Source: Sphagnum compactum | Taxonomy: Eukaryota > Bryophyta > Sphagnopsida > Sphagnales | NCBI GenBank assembly: GCA_965153455.1 | Contig: OZ234497.1 | Span: forward strand, 15,927,872-15,991,871 | Direction of reading: 5' to 3' | DNA length: 64,000 bases | Part shown: positions 37,655 to 48,406 of the stretch, piece by piece | How the letters are laid out: each line of letters starts with the position of its first letter | Position numbering within the stretch: the stretch's first letter is position 1 | Translations under genes and position numbers: made by a program | The notes under the pieces: generated by a model | What the model saw: only the letters and a program-made list of their open reading frames with translations | Told to the model about the DNA's origin: nothing | The model's database searches: none

Positions 37655-40560
37655 CTAGGAACCTTTTGACACTTCGACATCCAAACAGTGATTGTTATAA
37701 CTCATCAAACTTTTGAAATTGTAATGGTATATATTAAACTCTAAAAGAAAAACTATTAGAAAATTAGACCATATTGTCCAATAAAAGACCACATATAGTT
37801 GTCCATGTGATAAAATTAAGGTTCTTAAATTTGGCCCCACATATTTCACATATTGGCCTTGTGACTTATTGATTATCATGGCTAGAACGACTTTGGTAAG
37901 GAATTGTCTATGAATGAATGAAAATAGAATTTTCATTGTTGTTGGTCAAGTTATTTTAAGGATAAAGGTTGTTTCACTTACATGGTTTCTATGAAAATGT
38001 GTGCCTCTATGACATGATTTCTTAAATGTGTCACAATAAGCTCTGAACCATTACATAATCCTTTAAATGTGTCATACCAATCTTTGAAGTAGGTATCATT
38101 GTGAACTTCCCTATTTTTTATATTTGTAATGGTTTTAAATATCAATGATTTCAAATCAAAGGTATTTTATATATTCCTTGGAAGATATTTTGAACCATCA
38201 ATTTAAAAGAATATTATACCATTACCAATTTTTAATAATCAAACAACAAAATTTTGATTTTCTCTAAAACTTGCACCCAAATTCACATTTTGTCATGATT
38301 TAATAACACACATTGTGCCCATAATGTGGAATGCTTCATTGAACTTACAATTTCTCTTTGGAGACTTTTTATGATACGTAGGACCTAGCAAAACCACTTC
38401 CAAAACCATTGTGACTTTTCCAAATGGGTTTATATCATCACAAATGTTAAGCAATAAATCGTATATTGTCTTAAAACAATGTTTATGTTGCATAAGAACC
38501 TTGTTCCATATGATCAAAGATGTTTGTCCCGATAGATCTGCACATTTCCAATGTTTTATTATTCGAACATATGCAATGTTCATTCATGTTGATTGGTAAT
38601 TTGAATTTTGAGTGAACAACTTTTTCCACCATTAACTAATAGCAAAATTATTATGTTTGAAGATGCATCATGCCACACGTTTTACAATTCTATGTTGTCT
38701 TTGAACCTTAGTATCAATTGCGCTGTAAGCAAAGGTCTTACCTATCCCAACAAGTTTGTCAAGAAATAATAATATTTTAAAAGTAACTATGTGACAAATG
38801 ATAATATTTCTTGATAAGCTTGAAGTTGTTTTTCATTAAGTTTGGGTTCCCTTTCATTGATAGTTACTAAGAACTCATCAAAATCAAAGGCCAATTGTTC
38901 AACAATGAATTTATTAGATCTATGAAAACATTTCAGTTTTCAAACAATGAAGCAAGTTGTTATATAGATGTCTTTGAAACCAATTTCACAAATTAATTGG
39001 ACAATTTGGTGTGCATTGAATGAATAATGTTACAAACAAAGCTCATAATTATGATCCAAATTTCATTATTGATGCTTCTTCAAGGCACTTAATCCATTCA
39101 CCATCATTTTCAAGCAGACCCATTGTTAGGCATGCATATTTGAATGATGGATACTTATGGTTGTCTATCACTTAAAGTTATCAAACGAAATTGGTCCATA
39201 ATTTATTCCAAGAAGACGATGAAGGTAATAGTGTTCCCCATTAGTAAAGTCAACAAAAAAAATTGTCCAATAGCAAATTTTATCGCCTTAAAGTCCATTC
39301 TTTTGACATGTTATTCTAATCATAGTGTTATGGGAACCCTTAGTGGGTGAATTGTCAAACATGATTGTCAATGGCACATTTTGCAAATAATCTAGTCAAA
39401 GTTGTGTCATGTTCTACTCTTGCAAGGACATTATATATATTGTATTGAAAACTACCATGTATAGTCCCAATAAATCTAAGGTTAGACATATTGCATTTGG
39501 ACCTTTTTTTGCATATTGTATCCAAACGAATGCCATGGTATTTCAAGAGTGTAAATGTTTCTTACATCAAGGTATTACATTGCACCTCATTTAGTTCATG
39601 CCCAAATTGCATTGTTCAATTATGCCTTTTATAAAGGTATTTGTGAATGTACTTCATATGTCACAAATTTAAGCACAAATCTCAATGTTAATACGATGCA
39701 AATCCATATTACTTAATCAAATGTGGATTGTAAAGTACAATATTACCCCTACTATCTATAAAGTGATCACCTTTTTCATAACCCTTGCCAATGTTGTATA
39801 TTCTTTCATACAAAGGATAACCATCAACATTCATTGAAGTTTTTTCCTTAAATGATTTTAGATAGCCCTTAAACCAAATTTGCCATTCATTGTGTATGGA
39901 CTATTTGGATTACGTGTAACACATGGCCCATGAATCATTGTTCATAGGATCATAATGAATAGTATTGGATCTACTTATGAATTTTGAAAATTTTGCACAT
40001 ACAATCCTATCTACAACATTATTTATTTTGTTATCATTTGCATCAAAGAATATAAGGAAATGCATATGAAGTAAGTCACATTTTTTGAATTCTATTGTAT
40101 ACACATAAGCAACGATGTGTCCTAGAACGTGGCCTTCCACATTATGTCACAAGATGATATTTGTTTTCAACTTGAACACATGAGCGACTAGATTAGGTTA
40201 ATCAATTTTATTTTTCTAAGTAGCAATTCTACTTTTATTTCTAGCCAATTAGGATTTGTTGGAACATCATAATTGTAGTGATGTGTTGATGATGGTAGTC
40301 AAAAGTCTCAAATGTGATAAAGAAAAGATCACTTTTTGTCCAAGATTTTTGAAACATCTCCTTATTCACAATATTTCCCATTGTATTTACAAAAGTTTAA
40401 TAAATGTGTACATGTAATGCTTGTTGATTCTTCATTATCCATCACAACTTGGCTTGTTCTATTGTGGCCCAAGCATCAACAACAAATTGATGAATTAATT
40501 TTCCACCATGCATGATTGTGGGAAAACAAAATTCTTTTGAAACCAACCCATATGAAAATA
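37655..40560 (-). mobile_element. Helitron Rep-helicase remnant
   Basis: Read on the minus strand, fragments follow Helitron order. FVVDAWATIEQAKL lies at about 40430-40520. A Rep segment at 39910-40140 reads VYTIEFKKCDLLHMHFLIFF, with the HMH pair matching the rolling-circle HUH motif. DGYPLYERIYNIGKG and IVLYNPHLIK lie at about 39700-39840. A PIF1-like helicase segment (IIWNKVLMQHKHCFKTIYDL; then NPFGKVTMVLE) lies at 38380-38520. The helicase C-terminal motif (AMIINKSQGQYVKYVGPNL, then LSHGQLYVVF) lies at 37790-37890. Stops and frameshifts separate them, and the Walker-B-like acidic pair is altered (WNK). Helitron 5'-TC and 3'-CTRR ends were not located. Confidence 0.85.
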
Positions 40561-41827
40561 ATTCCATTTGTGTAATGGATTATGGACATTGACATATTAT
40601 AACATGATGCATATCATGGTGCCACCCAAGTTCACAACAAACAAAAGAATAAAACATAATGGAATGGCAAATATGCACAATGGCATTCGTTGGTTGTTTA
40701 TAGGCCTCATCTTTGCAATCTCAAAACCATCTTTCAGTCTACATCAACTAGACTATAAAATTCAAGAACATTATGAACAATTTCATCAATTTGAGGGGCA
40801 TTGTAATGTTGTACATCTTCACCAAGTTCAAAATGAAATAACATGTGGATAGGGGTGAAAGCACATTAAAAGGGCTAAAAATGTTGTCACAACATATTGT
40901 TTTTCAAGGGTACCCATGTTTGAACTTCAACCATGTCATTATTAAAAAATATTTTCATAATTTTTTGTATATTATGGTAAATCAAATGCCAAAGAAATTA
41001 CATTTTTCTATTTCATATGATGTGATGTTAAAAAATGTTTGCATAAAATAATGTACATCATAATAACTAAAAATGCAAACATATTAAAAAATGATTGAAA
41101 TAAATTTTTATCTTTATGATTTTTGTGGTATTTACGAAACATTTTGATTCCATATGATTTGGATATGTTTATGGGCCATGTGAAAAGTTTGATAGTTATC
41201 ATATCACAAATGGTTTTTTTCAAGGTGATGACCATACATATGTGGTAAATTAAAAATTTGACAAATAATTACTTTCAAATGGAATATGACAAGAAATGTG
41301 AGGTGGGCCATTTTTTTAAAATTCCATTTCGAACATTTTTTGGTTGACTAATTCAAACAAAAAAACTAATGCAATTTAAAACAAAACAAAGGCTCCATTC
41401 ACTATGAGAAAAAGGGGTGTTTTGCAACTAGCCTTGCAACTCAATTTTTGAATTGCATCGAACACTTGCAACTCACTATATTTATATGTTGTGAGTGTTA
41501 TCAGACAAGTTGCAAGAGTTGTAAGAATTACAATTCACCATATATACGGTGCAACTCATTACAACTTTCTCGCAACAACTTCTTTTCAACTACTATGCAA
41601 CTCCCCTATAATTACAATCATAATGTCATGTTGACGTCATTCTCATCCATCCATCCAAATTTAACATGTGGCACTATGAAGATTTTTCGTGGTTTTTTTG
41701 AAATATTGATATCCATCATCCATTATGATTATTTGTTTTAGATGGTCTTGGATTATGACACGTGGCATAGTAAAAAAGTTGCCACATGGCATATTAATTG
41801 AATTTTGAAATATATATATATTTATAT

Positions 41828-41990
41828 ATGTACCTAGGTAGGTCGGTACATAGCCATAGGTAGGTAAGTTGATATAGCTCCAATCTACCTACTTACGTAC
41901 CTACTTACCTAATTACTTATTTATTATCTAGGTAGGTAAAAAACTAGGACCTACTTATTTAGGTAGGCAAGTAGGTAGGTAGGAAGGTAT
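41828..41990 (+). repeat. TAGG-rich degenerate satellite 2
   Basis: (C/G)TAGGTAGGTA-type units run on the plus strand, switch to the complementary TACCTACTTAC orientation around 41885-41920, then return. The array therefore contains an inverted segment able to fold on itself. It is comparable to 11915-12165. Confidence 0.75.
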
Positions 41991-42239
41991 AATATTAAAA
42001 GAGTAGGTGAATTAAAGAGTAGCCACATAATTTTTTTAATTTGTTATGTGTTTTGTTTTTAGGGTTAAGTTTTTATGAACTCATCCCAACATGGCACATG
42101 TATTTTAATGTGAAAATGTAAGAGGAGACACCTTTTTTATATAGTCTGTGAAATGAAATATTGAAGACAAAACATATGGGTTAAATCTTTTAGTGACACC
42201 ATAGTTGCAATTGAGTTGTAATTACAAAAAAAATTTCCT

Positions 42240-43110
42240 ACATGCTTTCTGTTTGATTTTAATTTTATAATTTATTTGAAAATTTTAATTAATCATTTGA
42301 CATAATTATTTGGAATTTAATTATTTGAATTAAATATATGATAATTAATTATCTATATTGATTATATGAATTAATTATTATAATTCAAATAATTAATTTA
42401 TTTATTGATTCAAATAATTAATTATCAAAATAAGTATCATTAACTATCAAAATAAATATTGGATCATTAATTATTTAAATAACTATTAGATAATTAATTA
42501 TGTTGATAATTGATGATCTGAATTCAAATAAAATTCAATAATTATTCACATACATTGACAAAGTTTGTTATCTAAAATGATTTTAATCAATTAATTAAAA
42601 TTTATAATTAGTTTATTATTATCTAAATTAATTAAATTCTAATTAATTAAATTGGATCAATGAATTCATATGAATAATTTATTATTTAGTTTACTTAATT
42701 AGTTCATGGTAATTCATTATATTATGTATTAATTACTGATTTAAAAATTGTAAACAAATAATTCATTCTAAAATATTAAACAATAAACATGAATATAAGT
42801 AGAAGACATTGAAGTATATAAAGACATATTCATATGTACACCTTATTGAATGTTTGATAAAATATATACATTGTTTTTAATTTCAATTCAAAAGTAGACT
42901 TTCACCTTTCATGAAATTATATGGTTTGATATGTATGTATATCAACATAATATTGTGAATTCCAAATGTAGTGAAATAATATTAACACAAAATTTGAACA
43001 TCAATCACAAAAAATAAGACTATAATATTTACTACATTATTTAAATTTTAATTATTTAAATAATTATGATAATGAATTATTTTAACTAAATAATTCAATA
43101 AAAGAATAAG
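42240..43110. repeat. Extremely AT-rich ATTAATTA block
   Basis: Dominated by TAATTAATTA / ATTATTTGAATTAA words with many short self-complementary stretches. It lies inside CACTA-like element 2. Similar sequence recurs at 63720-64000 after CACTA terminus 3. Confidence 0.7.
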
Positions 43111-44404
43111 CTTGTATCAATGAAACATTTAATAATCTAGTCTAGAAAAGTTTGAAGTGTATAAGCAATGATATCTATATGTACATATTCATAAACATTT
43201 TAATACACCATTCCAATCCAATTGAAGGCTTGCATTTACACTTTCAATGAATTGCACAATTTGTAAATCTTTTAATAGTATGAATTGCCACATAGTTGAC
43301 AATTAATTTTAGATGAGTTGAACACTCTAGTTCCAAAATAATGGACAAGTAGTAGTTATGTAGTGAAACCACATAGTGGCACATTTAGTTGTAAAACTAG
43401 CCAATTTAGTTGACTTTTAGTTGTAAACAAGTTGCAAGATCCAACTGTTATGGACCTTTACCTAACCATACACGTGGCATGATTGTACACATCAACATTG
43501 TACACCAGTTACAAAGTAGTTACTCACTTGGTGCTAAAGCTACACCAGTTGCAACACAATTGAGATTAACCACTTCGATGCAACTTGTGATCATGGTCAA
43601 ACTATGGTTGCTTATCACCATATATATTTTGCATACATATGCTCGTATAGAATCCAAGTTGCAACTAATGTGCAACTAAATTATAACTACGAAATATTCT
43701 AAAGTAGCATTTTAATTATTAATTCATTATATTTCCATATTGTAGTTGTACCGTAGTTGCACAATAGTTTCCCTGATGAGCCCAAAATCAAAACATTATC
43801 ACTTGGTTTCATTCTAAGTTGAAAGTTTCATAAACATTTTATATTGATCAACAGAAGTTATTATGTTGAAAAAGAATTTGTTGAATGTTGACTATTTATG
43901 TTTCCTAAAACTTCTTAGATTATTGTTATTACAAAAAAAATTCTACTTTAGATGGATCATATATATTCAATTATGCAAATGTTGGTTGCTTGACATTCAT
44001 TCAACTTGACAAATAATGAACCAATTATGTGACTCAATTTGTCGTATACGTGAAAATTGTATCAACCATGTCCAAGAAATTGATCTTGCATTATACCTAG
44101 TGATGCGAAAGCAAAATCATTGTTGTAACAACTTATATTGTTACAAAATTATTTTGCTACCATATTTTCATTTTTCAAAAAATTGATGCAAAAACGGAGA
44201 TGTTTAAAAAGGAATACCAACAAAACTTTACCCTTCTGACAACATGTAGTTAAAAAGGGCCTCCTCTTAAGACTATCTTCTAATCTTTTTTGCCATCCAA
44301 TGCAAAGCATCACAATTTTGGCAAATGATATCCATTCTACCCAAGTTATGACATGCACCTTCCATTTGAAAGGGAGCCTTTGCACATGCTTCATTGGAAG
44401 CCTA

Positions 44405-44765
44405 ATTCCTCAACCTTTGTTCCTTATACTCTTTGGTTTCCTAAGAATGCATATGTGCTTAATAAGCTGTTTGGTCCCTAAATCTTTGTTCCCTTTCCTT
44501 TTTGGTCTTTTAAGAATGCATATGTGCTTGATAAGTTGTTTGATCTCTCAACCTTTATTTCCTCTCATTTGTCTTTTCAAAATGCATGTGTGTTTGATGA
44601 TTAGTTTGATAAACTATTGGATCTTTCAACCTTTGTTCCTTATAATCTTAGGTCTCCTAAGAACCCATATGTGCTTATAAGGAGACTAATAAGTTGCATG
44701 GTGGTTCATTTTTATTTCCTATTTTCATCAATATCTTGAGAATGCAAATGTGCTTGATGAGAACC
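44405..44765 (+). repeat. Minisatellite of about 75-bp units, 4-5 diverged copies
   Basis: Units carry CTCAACCTTTGTTCC, then TTTGGT(T/C)T(C/T)CTAAGAATGCATATGTGCTT, then (G/A)ATAAG(C/T)TGTTTG. One open frame reads through the first copies with recurring FLRMHMCLISCL, so the unit is close to a multiple of three there. The fifth copy (about 44700-44765) is weaker. Repeated codons here reflect the repeat, not a demonstrated protein. Confidence 0.85.
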
Positions 44766-45536
44766 TTGAAAAAGTTGGTTGATCTTGCAATCATGTGTTT
44801 CTAACCTCCTCTTATGCCAATCAAGTGCCCTTGCACACACAACATAGCTACATGTGATTGCAATTGTTCATCTCTCTTTTCAACATATTAAACTACTAAT
44901 GTGTGAACATATTGATTTTTCACACTAGATTGTTCTAAATTCAAATCAACATTCTCACCATGTCTAGGAGGTATCATATGGTTAACAAATTGCAAATGCA
45001 AAATATACGAAACAATACAAAAGAACAACAAAAGACTCAAATCAATAGTATGAACATGAAAAAAAAGAAGTTATGTTTTAATGTGTCTTTTCATGTATTT
45101 TTTTCTATTTTCAAGCAATCCATAAAAATATATGTTAGATTTCTTCAGATTCAATTCATAACCTCATGTGCTTTTCATAAGGAGAGATTTTTTGTTATTG
45201 ATTTATTTTTAACTTGTGTATTTTATTTTTCGTCTCTTCATGTTGCTCATTGTTTTTTTTTCATTTTTCATTTGCATTTCTTTTTGAACAATTCGTAAAT
45301 TTGTCTTTTTCAATGTTCATTGAACTTCATTTTCCCATCATTTTGAAATGTGCCACATTTGATTATGTTCATGCACACAATAAAAATTAACAAATGAATT
45401 TCATTTTATTTCATTTCCTCATTTTTCATTTCTTACATGTAAATTCAAAATGTTTGATTACCTTCATTCTCCATATGAACAAACAAACAAAACAAACAAA
45501 CAACCTTCTACACTTCATGCATTTCCCCATGTGATG

Positions 45537-45665
45537 CAAAAGGTGAGGATATGAAAAGGCAAATAGATGACCAATGGAAAATTCCCATGCATTGCCCTAT
45601 TTAATGTTGAAAGTTGATGATATGAAAGGGCCCCTAGGATGGCCAATGGGAAGTTCCCATGCAAA
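45537..45665 (-). repeat. Two-copy tandem duplication, unit of about 80 bp
   Basis: The blocks GATATGAAA(A/G)GG...GATG(A/G)CCAATGG(A/G)AA(A/G)TTCCCATGCA occur twice in direct orientation about 75-80 bases apart. On the minus strand both read as HGNFPL(A/V)I, an echo of the repeat. Confidence 0.75.
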
Positions 45666-47262
45666 ATGTCCAATTGCATGTATCCATGTTTATAAAATGT
45701 TTTAAGGATTGTGCTATTTTGTGAATCATCTTTGTAACGTCGTGAGCCAAAGTAAGATAGGAAAAGTGTTATCACATTTGATAAGGATTAAAACCATCTT
45801 GGTCTTTATTAATATGAAACAAATTATCGTACATCACATTTTTATATTATAAAATAATATCTTTGAAAGCTTGAGAGTCAACAACTTTTGTGAATAATTG
45901 CCTATGCTACCATATTGTATCCACTTGCTTTATGATAGAAATAATCTTTACAATATAAGGTGAGTTTTGCTATGTTAAAATTACAAAATGCATATATATA
46001 TATTCATTTTGACCCCTCTTACTTTCAAATTTCATAATTTAAAAAAAAATTCATTCATTTAAAATGATCTAAAGTGCTATAGGAGCACCATCTGAAGTTC
46101 TACAAATCATCTTTGAACTTTAATAGCAACAAAGAAACATAAATTATTTTTTATGGGTGTTTGGGAACTGGCCTTTGTAAGGATCGGTGATTTGTTTTTT
46201 TGAGTTCTTGACCTTCTTTATTTTGGGGGGCTGTAACTTTCTCACTTCTAATCTGTTTGCCTCTTGCTCTTACGGCCTCTTGTATTAGCTAATATATGTT
46301 GAAAGCTTATGATAATGTTGGCCTTGTGCTTTATAATGGAAGAGTAGGAGGTCAGTTCATGGGTGGGGGACATTTTGGGTCGAACTAAGATATTAAAATT
46401 CCTCAAATACATGGTCGGACGCAATTATCGGTGGATTCTAGGCCCATTATTTGGGGTTGCACTCCCACTCGAAGGCTCATCATCTTACACATAATGACCT
46501 TGATGAAAGTGCATAATGTATTTTCAAGGGTACCTTACAAAAGGTGCAATTCCCTCACCAGCTTAGAACAAGAGAATTTTCCTGTATAAAAAAAAAAACA
46601 AGGAAAATTTTCATAAGCTAATATGGGCCATTGTTGTTGTGTAAGGAAAGTTTGTGTAACTGCATTCGAACCCTCAACCATTATTATGTCAAGGAATGCA
46701 CTAAGAGCAGCGCCTTCCCCTATACAAAACATTCAAGATATAACTTAACACAGAATGTGTCTATGTACCAAAGGATCTTCCACAAAGGCACCCGGAAGTC
46801 TGAAGGATAAAAAGGGTTATCAGCCAATCAGATGCCTAGTGTGGTACAACCCACCAGAGGAAATTGGCCCAAAACACCCAAGGAAAACAGATTGGACCAG
46901 TGGATAATACTTATCCTCTATTCTCCTGTTGGTTGGTTGGTTGGATGGGTGCCCGTCCGCTCCCTAACAGCTTCTCACCACCACCCAGCAATCTAAAAAA
47001 ATCGCCTGCTACATGGATGAATAATGGATTTTTTATATAACCCTCCCAGGATGAAAAATCACTGTTTACATATAACCTTTTTAACGAAAATCCGTAGGTT
47101 TTTATTATTACATTTTGGTCCCTTTTTTCACATTCGTCCATCTCCGAGTTTTCATCTCGTTTCATTGGTCCCCGCGTTCCAGGGGATAATTAGGTTCGGA
47201 ATTGTCACCTCGGATATTCGTGGGAACAGAAAAGGCTTCTTCCCTTTTGGGGGGGGCATCTG

Positions 47263-47447
47263 CACGTGTCTCTATTTTAAACCGTTCGATCCTCTTACCT
47301 GGTTAAAGGTAGCCGTCGATTTGAATTACAGGTGGGGAGGGAGCTTTTACGCGATCGGGCAGATGACCGGTGGGACCGGTTGGTGTGGGGGCATAAGAAC
47401 GAACTCTGGATGGATGGATTGGTGATATCCAGTCGTATTGACACGTG
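47263..47447. promoter_or_regulatory. Two G-box motifs, one a full ABRE, upstream of the DUF2358 gene
   Basis: CACGTG occurs at 47263-47268 and again at 47442-47447, the latter inside ACACGTGGC, the canonical abscisic-acid response element core. The sites are about 175 bases apart in the GC-richer promoter/leader region of the downstream plastid gene. The motif match is seen; hormone or light control is inference. Confidence 0.45.
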
Positions 47448-48406
47448 GCGTATTTCTGTACACAGTCTTCCCTGATACATAAGGATGTGATCACCATTCG
47501 AAGTACGCGGAAGGTAAAAAGATGAGGTCGTTGAGTAAAAGAAGAAGCGAGAGCGCATTGCTGTGCGCGCACGGACCATAAGCCGAGCCCTTCCCCTGTT
47601 TCTCTCTCTCTCTCTCTTCTCGACGGATTTTTGTTTGGCGAAGGCGGAGTTCGGGGAGTTTGCGCGCAAGAATTTTCGTCTCATGGGAAAGACCATCATC
47701 GGATTCTCCTCCTTCTCTTCTATTTTCCGAGCTTTTTTGGGTAAATTTTGAAGAAAAGAGGAAGTAGTCTCTGTTGGAGCACGGGTGCGTTTGTTTCGTG
47801 TGTGTCTTTTGAATAAGCCGCTGGGAGCATTGGTGATGGTGCTTCTCACAAGGTACCGGTGCAGCGTTTCCCTTTCTCCACCATTGATTTCTATGCAGCT
47901 TCTCGAGGTTGTTGTTTTTTTTCCTGTTTCTTTGCATTAGACTTGTTTTCAGTGGTTTTTTTTCGCTCGGAGAGATTTTGTTTTCTTGTGTCGAGGCGCG
48001 AGATTCGGAAATTCTCGTGTGCTTGGCACTCTCTTTCCGTGGGAACCTTTCTGACAAGAGGTCGCTCTTTTGGTCGTGGGAGTCTATCGGGTTTGCTTTT
48101 GTTTTTGCTTTGGAGAGTTTTTTCTTTCTCTCCCTTTGCTGTGTGCGGTGTGACGAAGAAGAGTAAGCTGCTCGAAGCTATTGTTCTTGTGCGGATCCAG
48201 AACTTTTGCTCAGACTCTGTGTGAACGTGATGAGAGTGCTGCTGCTGAATCTGTTGTTGAACATTTGTCGTGCAGGGATTGTCTCTTGTTTGCTCAGGAT
48301 TGATTTAGGTTCCACTGGGGCTTTCAGTCGTACATCTATCTTCAGGAATTTGGCATCACATGGTGGGATTTTCAGTGTTGCAGTGTATGGATTGAATCCT
48401 GCTCTA
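47448..48406 (+). other. 5' leader of the DUF2358 gene
   Basis: Has a CTCTCTCTCTCT tract at about 47601-47616 and many pyrimidine-rich stretches. A TCGTGCAG acceptor at about 48273 could close a leader intron. An in-frame ATG at 48230 (MRVLLLNLLLN) exists, but it would then lie in the intron, so 48407 is preferred as the start. Confidence 0.4.

Larger units (their letters stand above)
41400..43775 (+). mobile_element. CACTA-like element 2 with TTGCAACT subterminal arrays
   Basis: Starts CACTATGAGAAAAAGGGG, a CACTA-type terminus. AGTTGCAA/TTGCAACT motifs cluster in both orientations just inside this end (41420-41600) and again at 43400-43770, which suggests the two subterminal regions of one element of about 2.4 kb. 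The interior has a TAGG-rich block and a very AT-rich block and no transposase frame, so it would be non-autonomous. A matching right terminus (CTCATAGTG) was not found near 43775, so the right border is uncertain. Confidence 0.6.
43776..47000. other. AT-rich spacer with tandem repeats, no gene recognised
   Basis: Apart from the two tandem-repeat loci listed separately, no gene or RNA could be supported. The part from about 46.1 to 46.9 kb is less AT-rich and may be old transposon sequence. Confidence 0.4.

Noticed and set aside
46668-46682. GGGTTCGAATGC on the minus strand, B-box-like
   Set aside because: A better match, but no paired A box at proper distance and no second copy in the window; a tRNA-derived SINE is possible but unproven.
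47295-48057. Long minus-strand open frames opposite the DUF2358 leader
   Set aside because: Arg/Ser/Lys-rich translations come from the pyrimidine-rich plus strand; no conserved motif and no splice logic.
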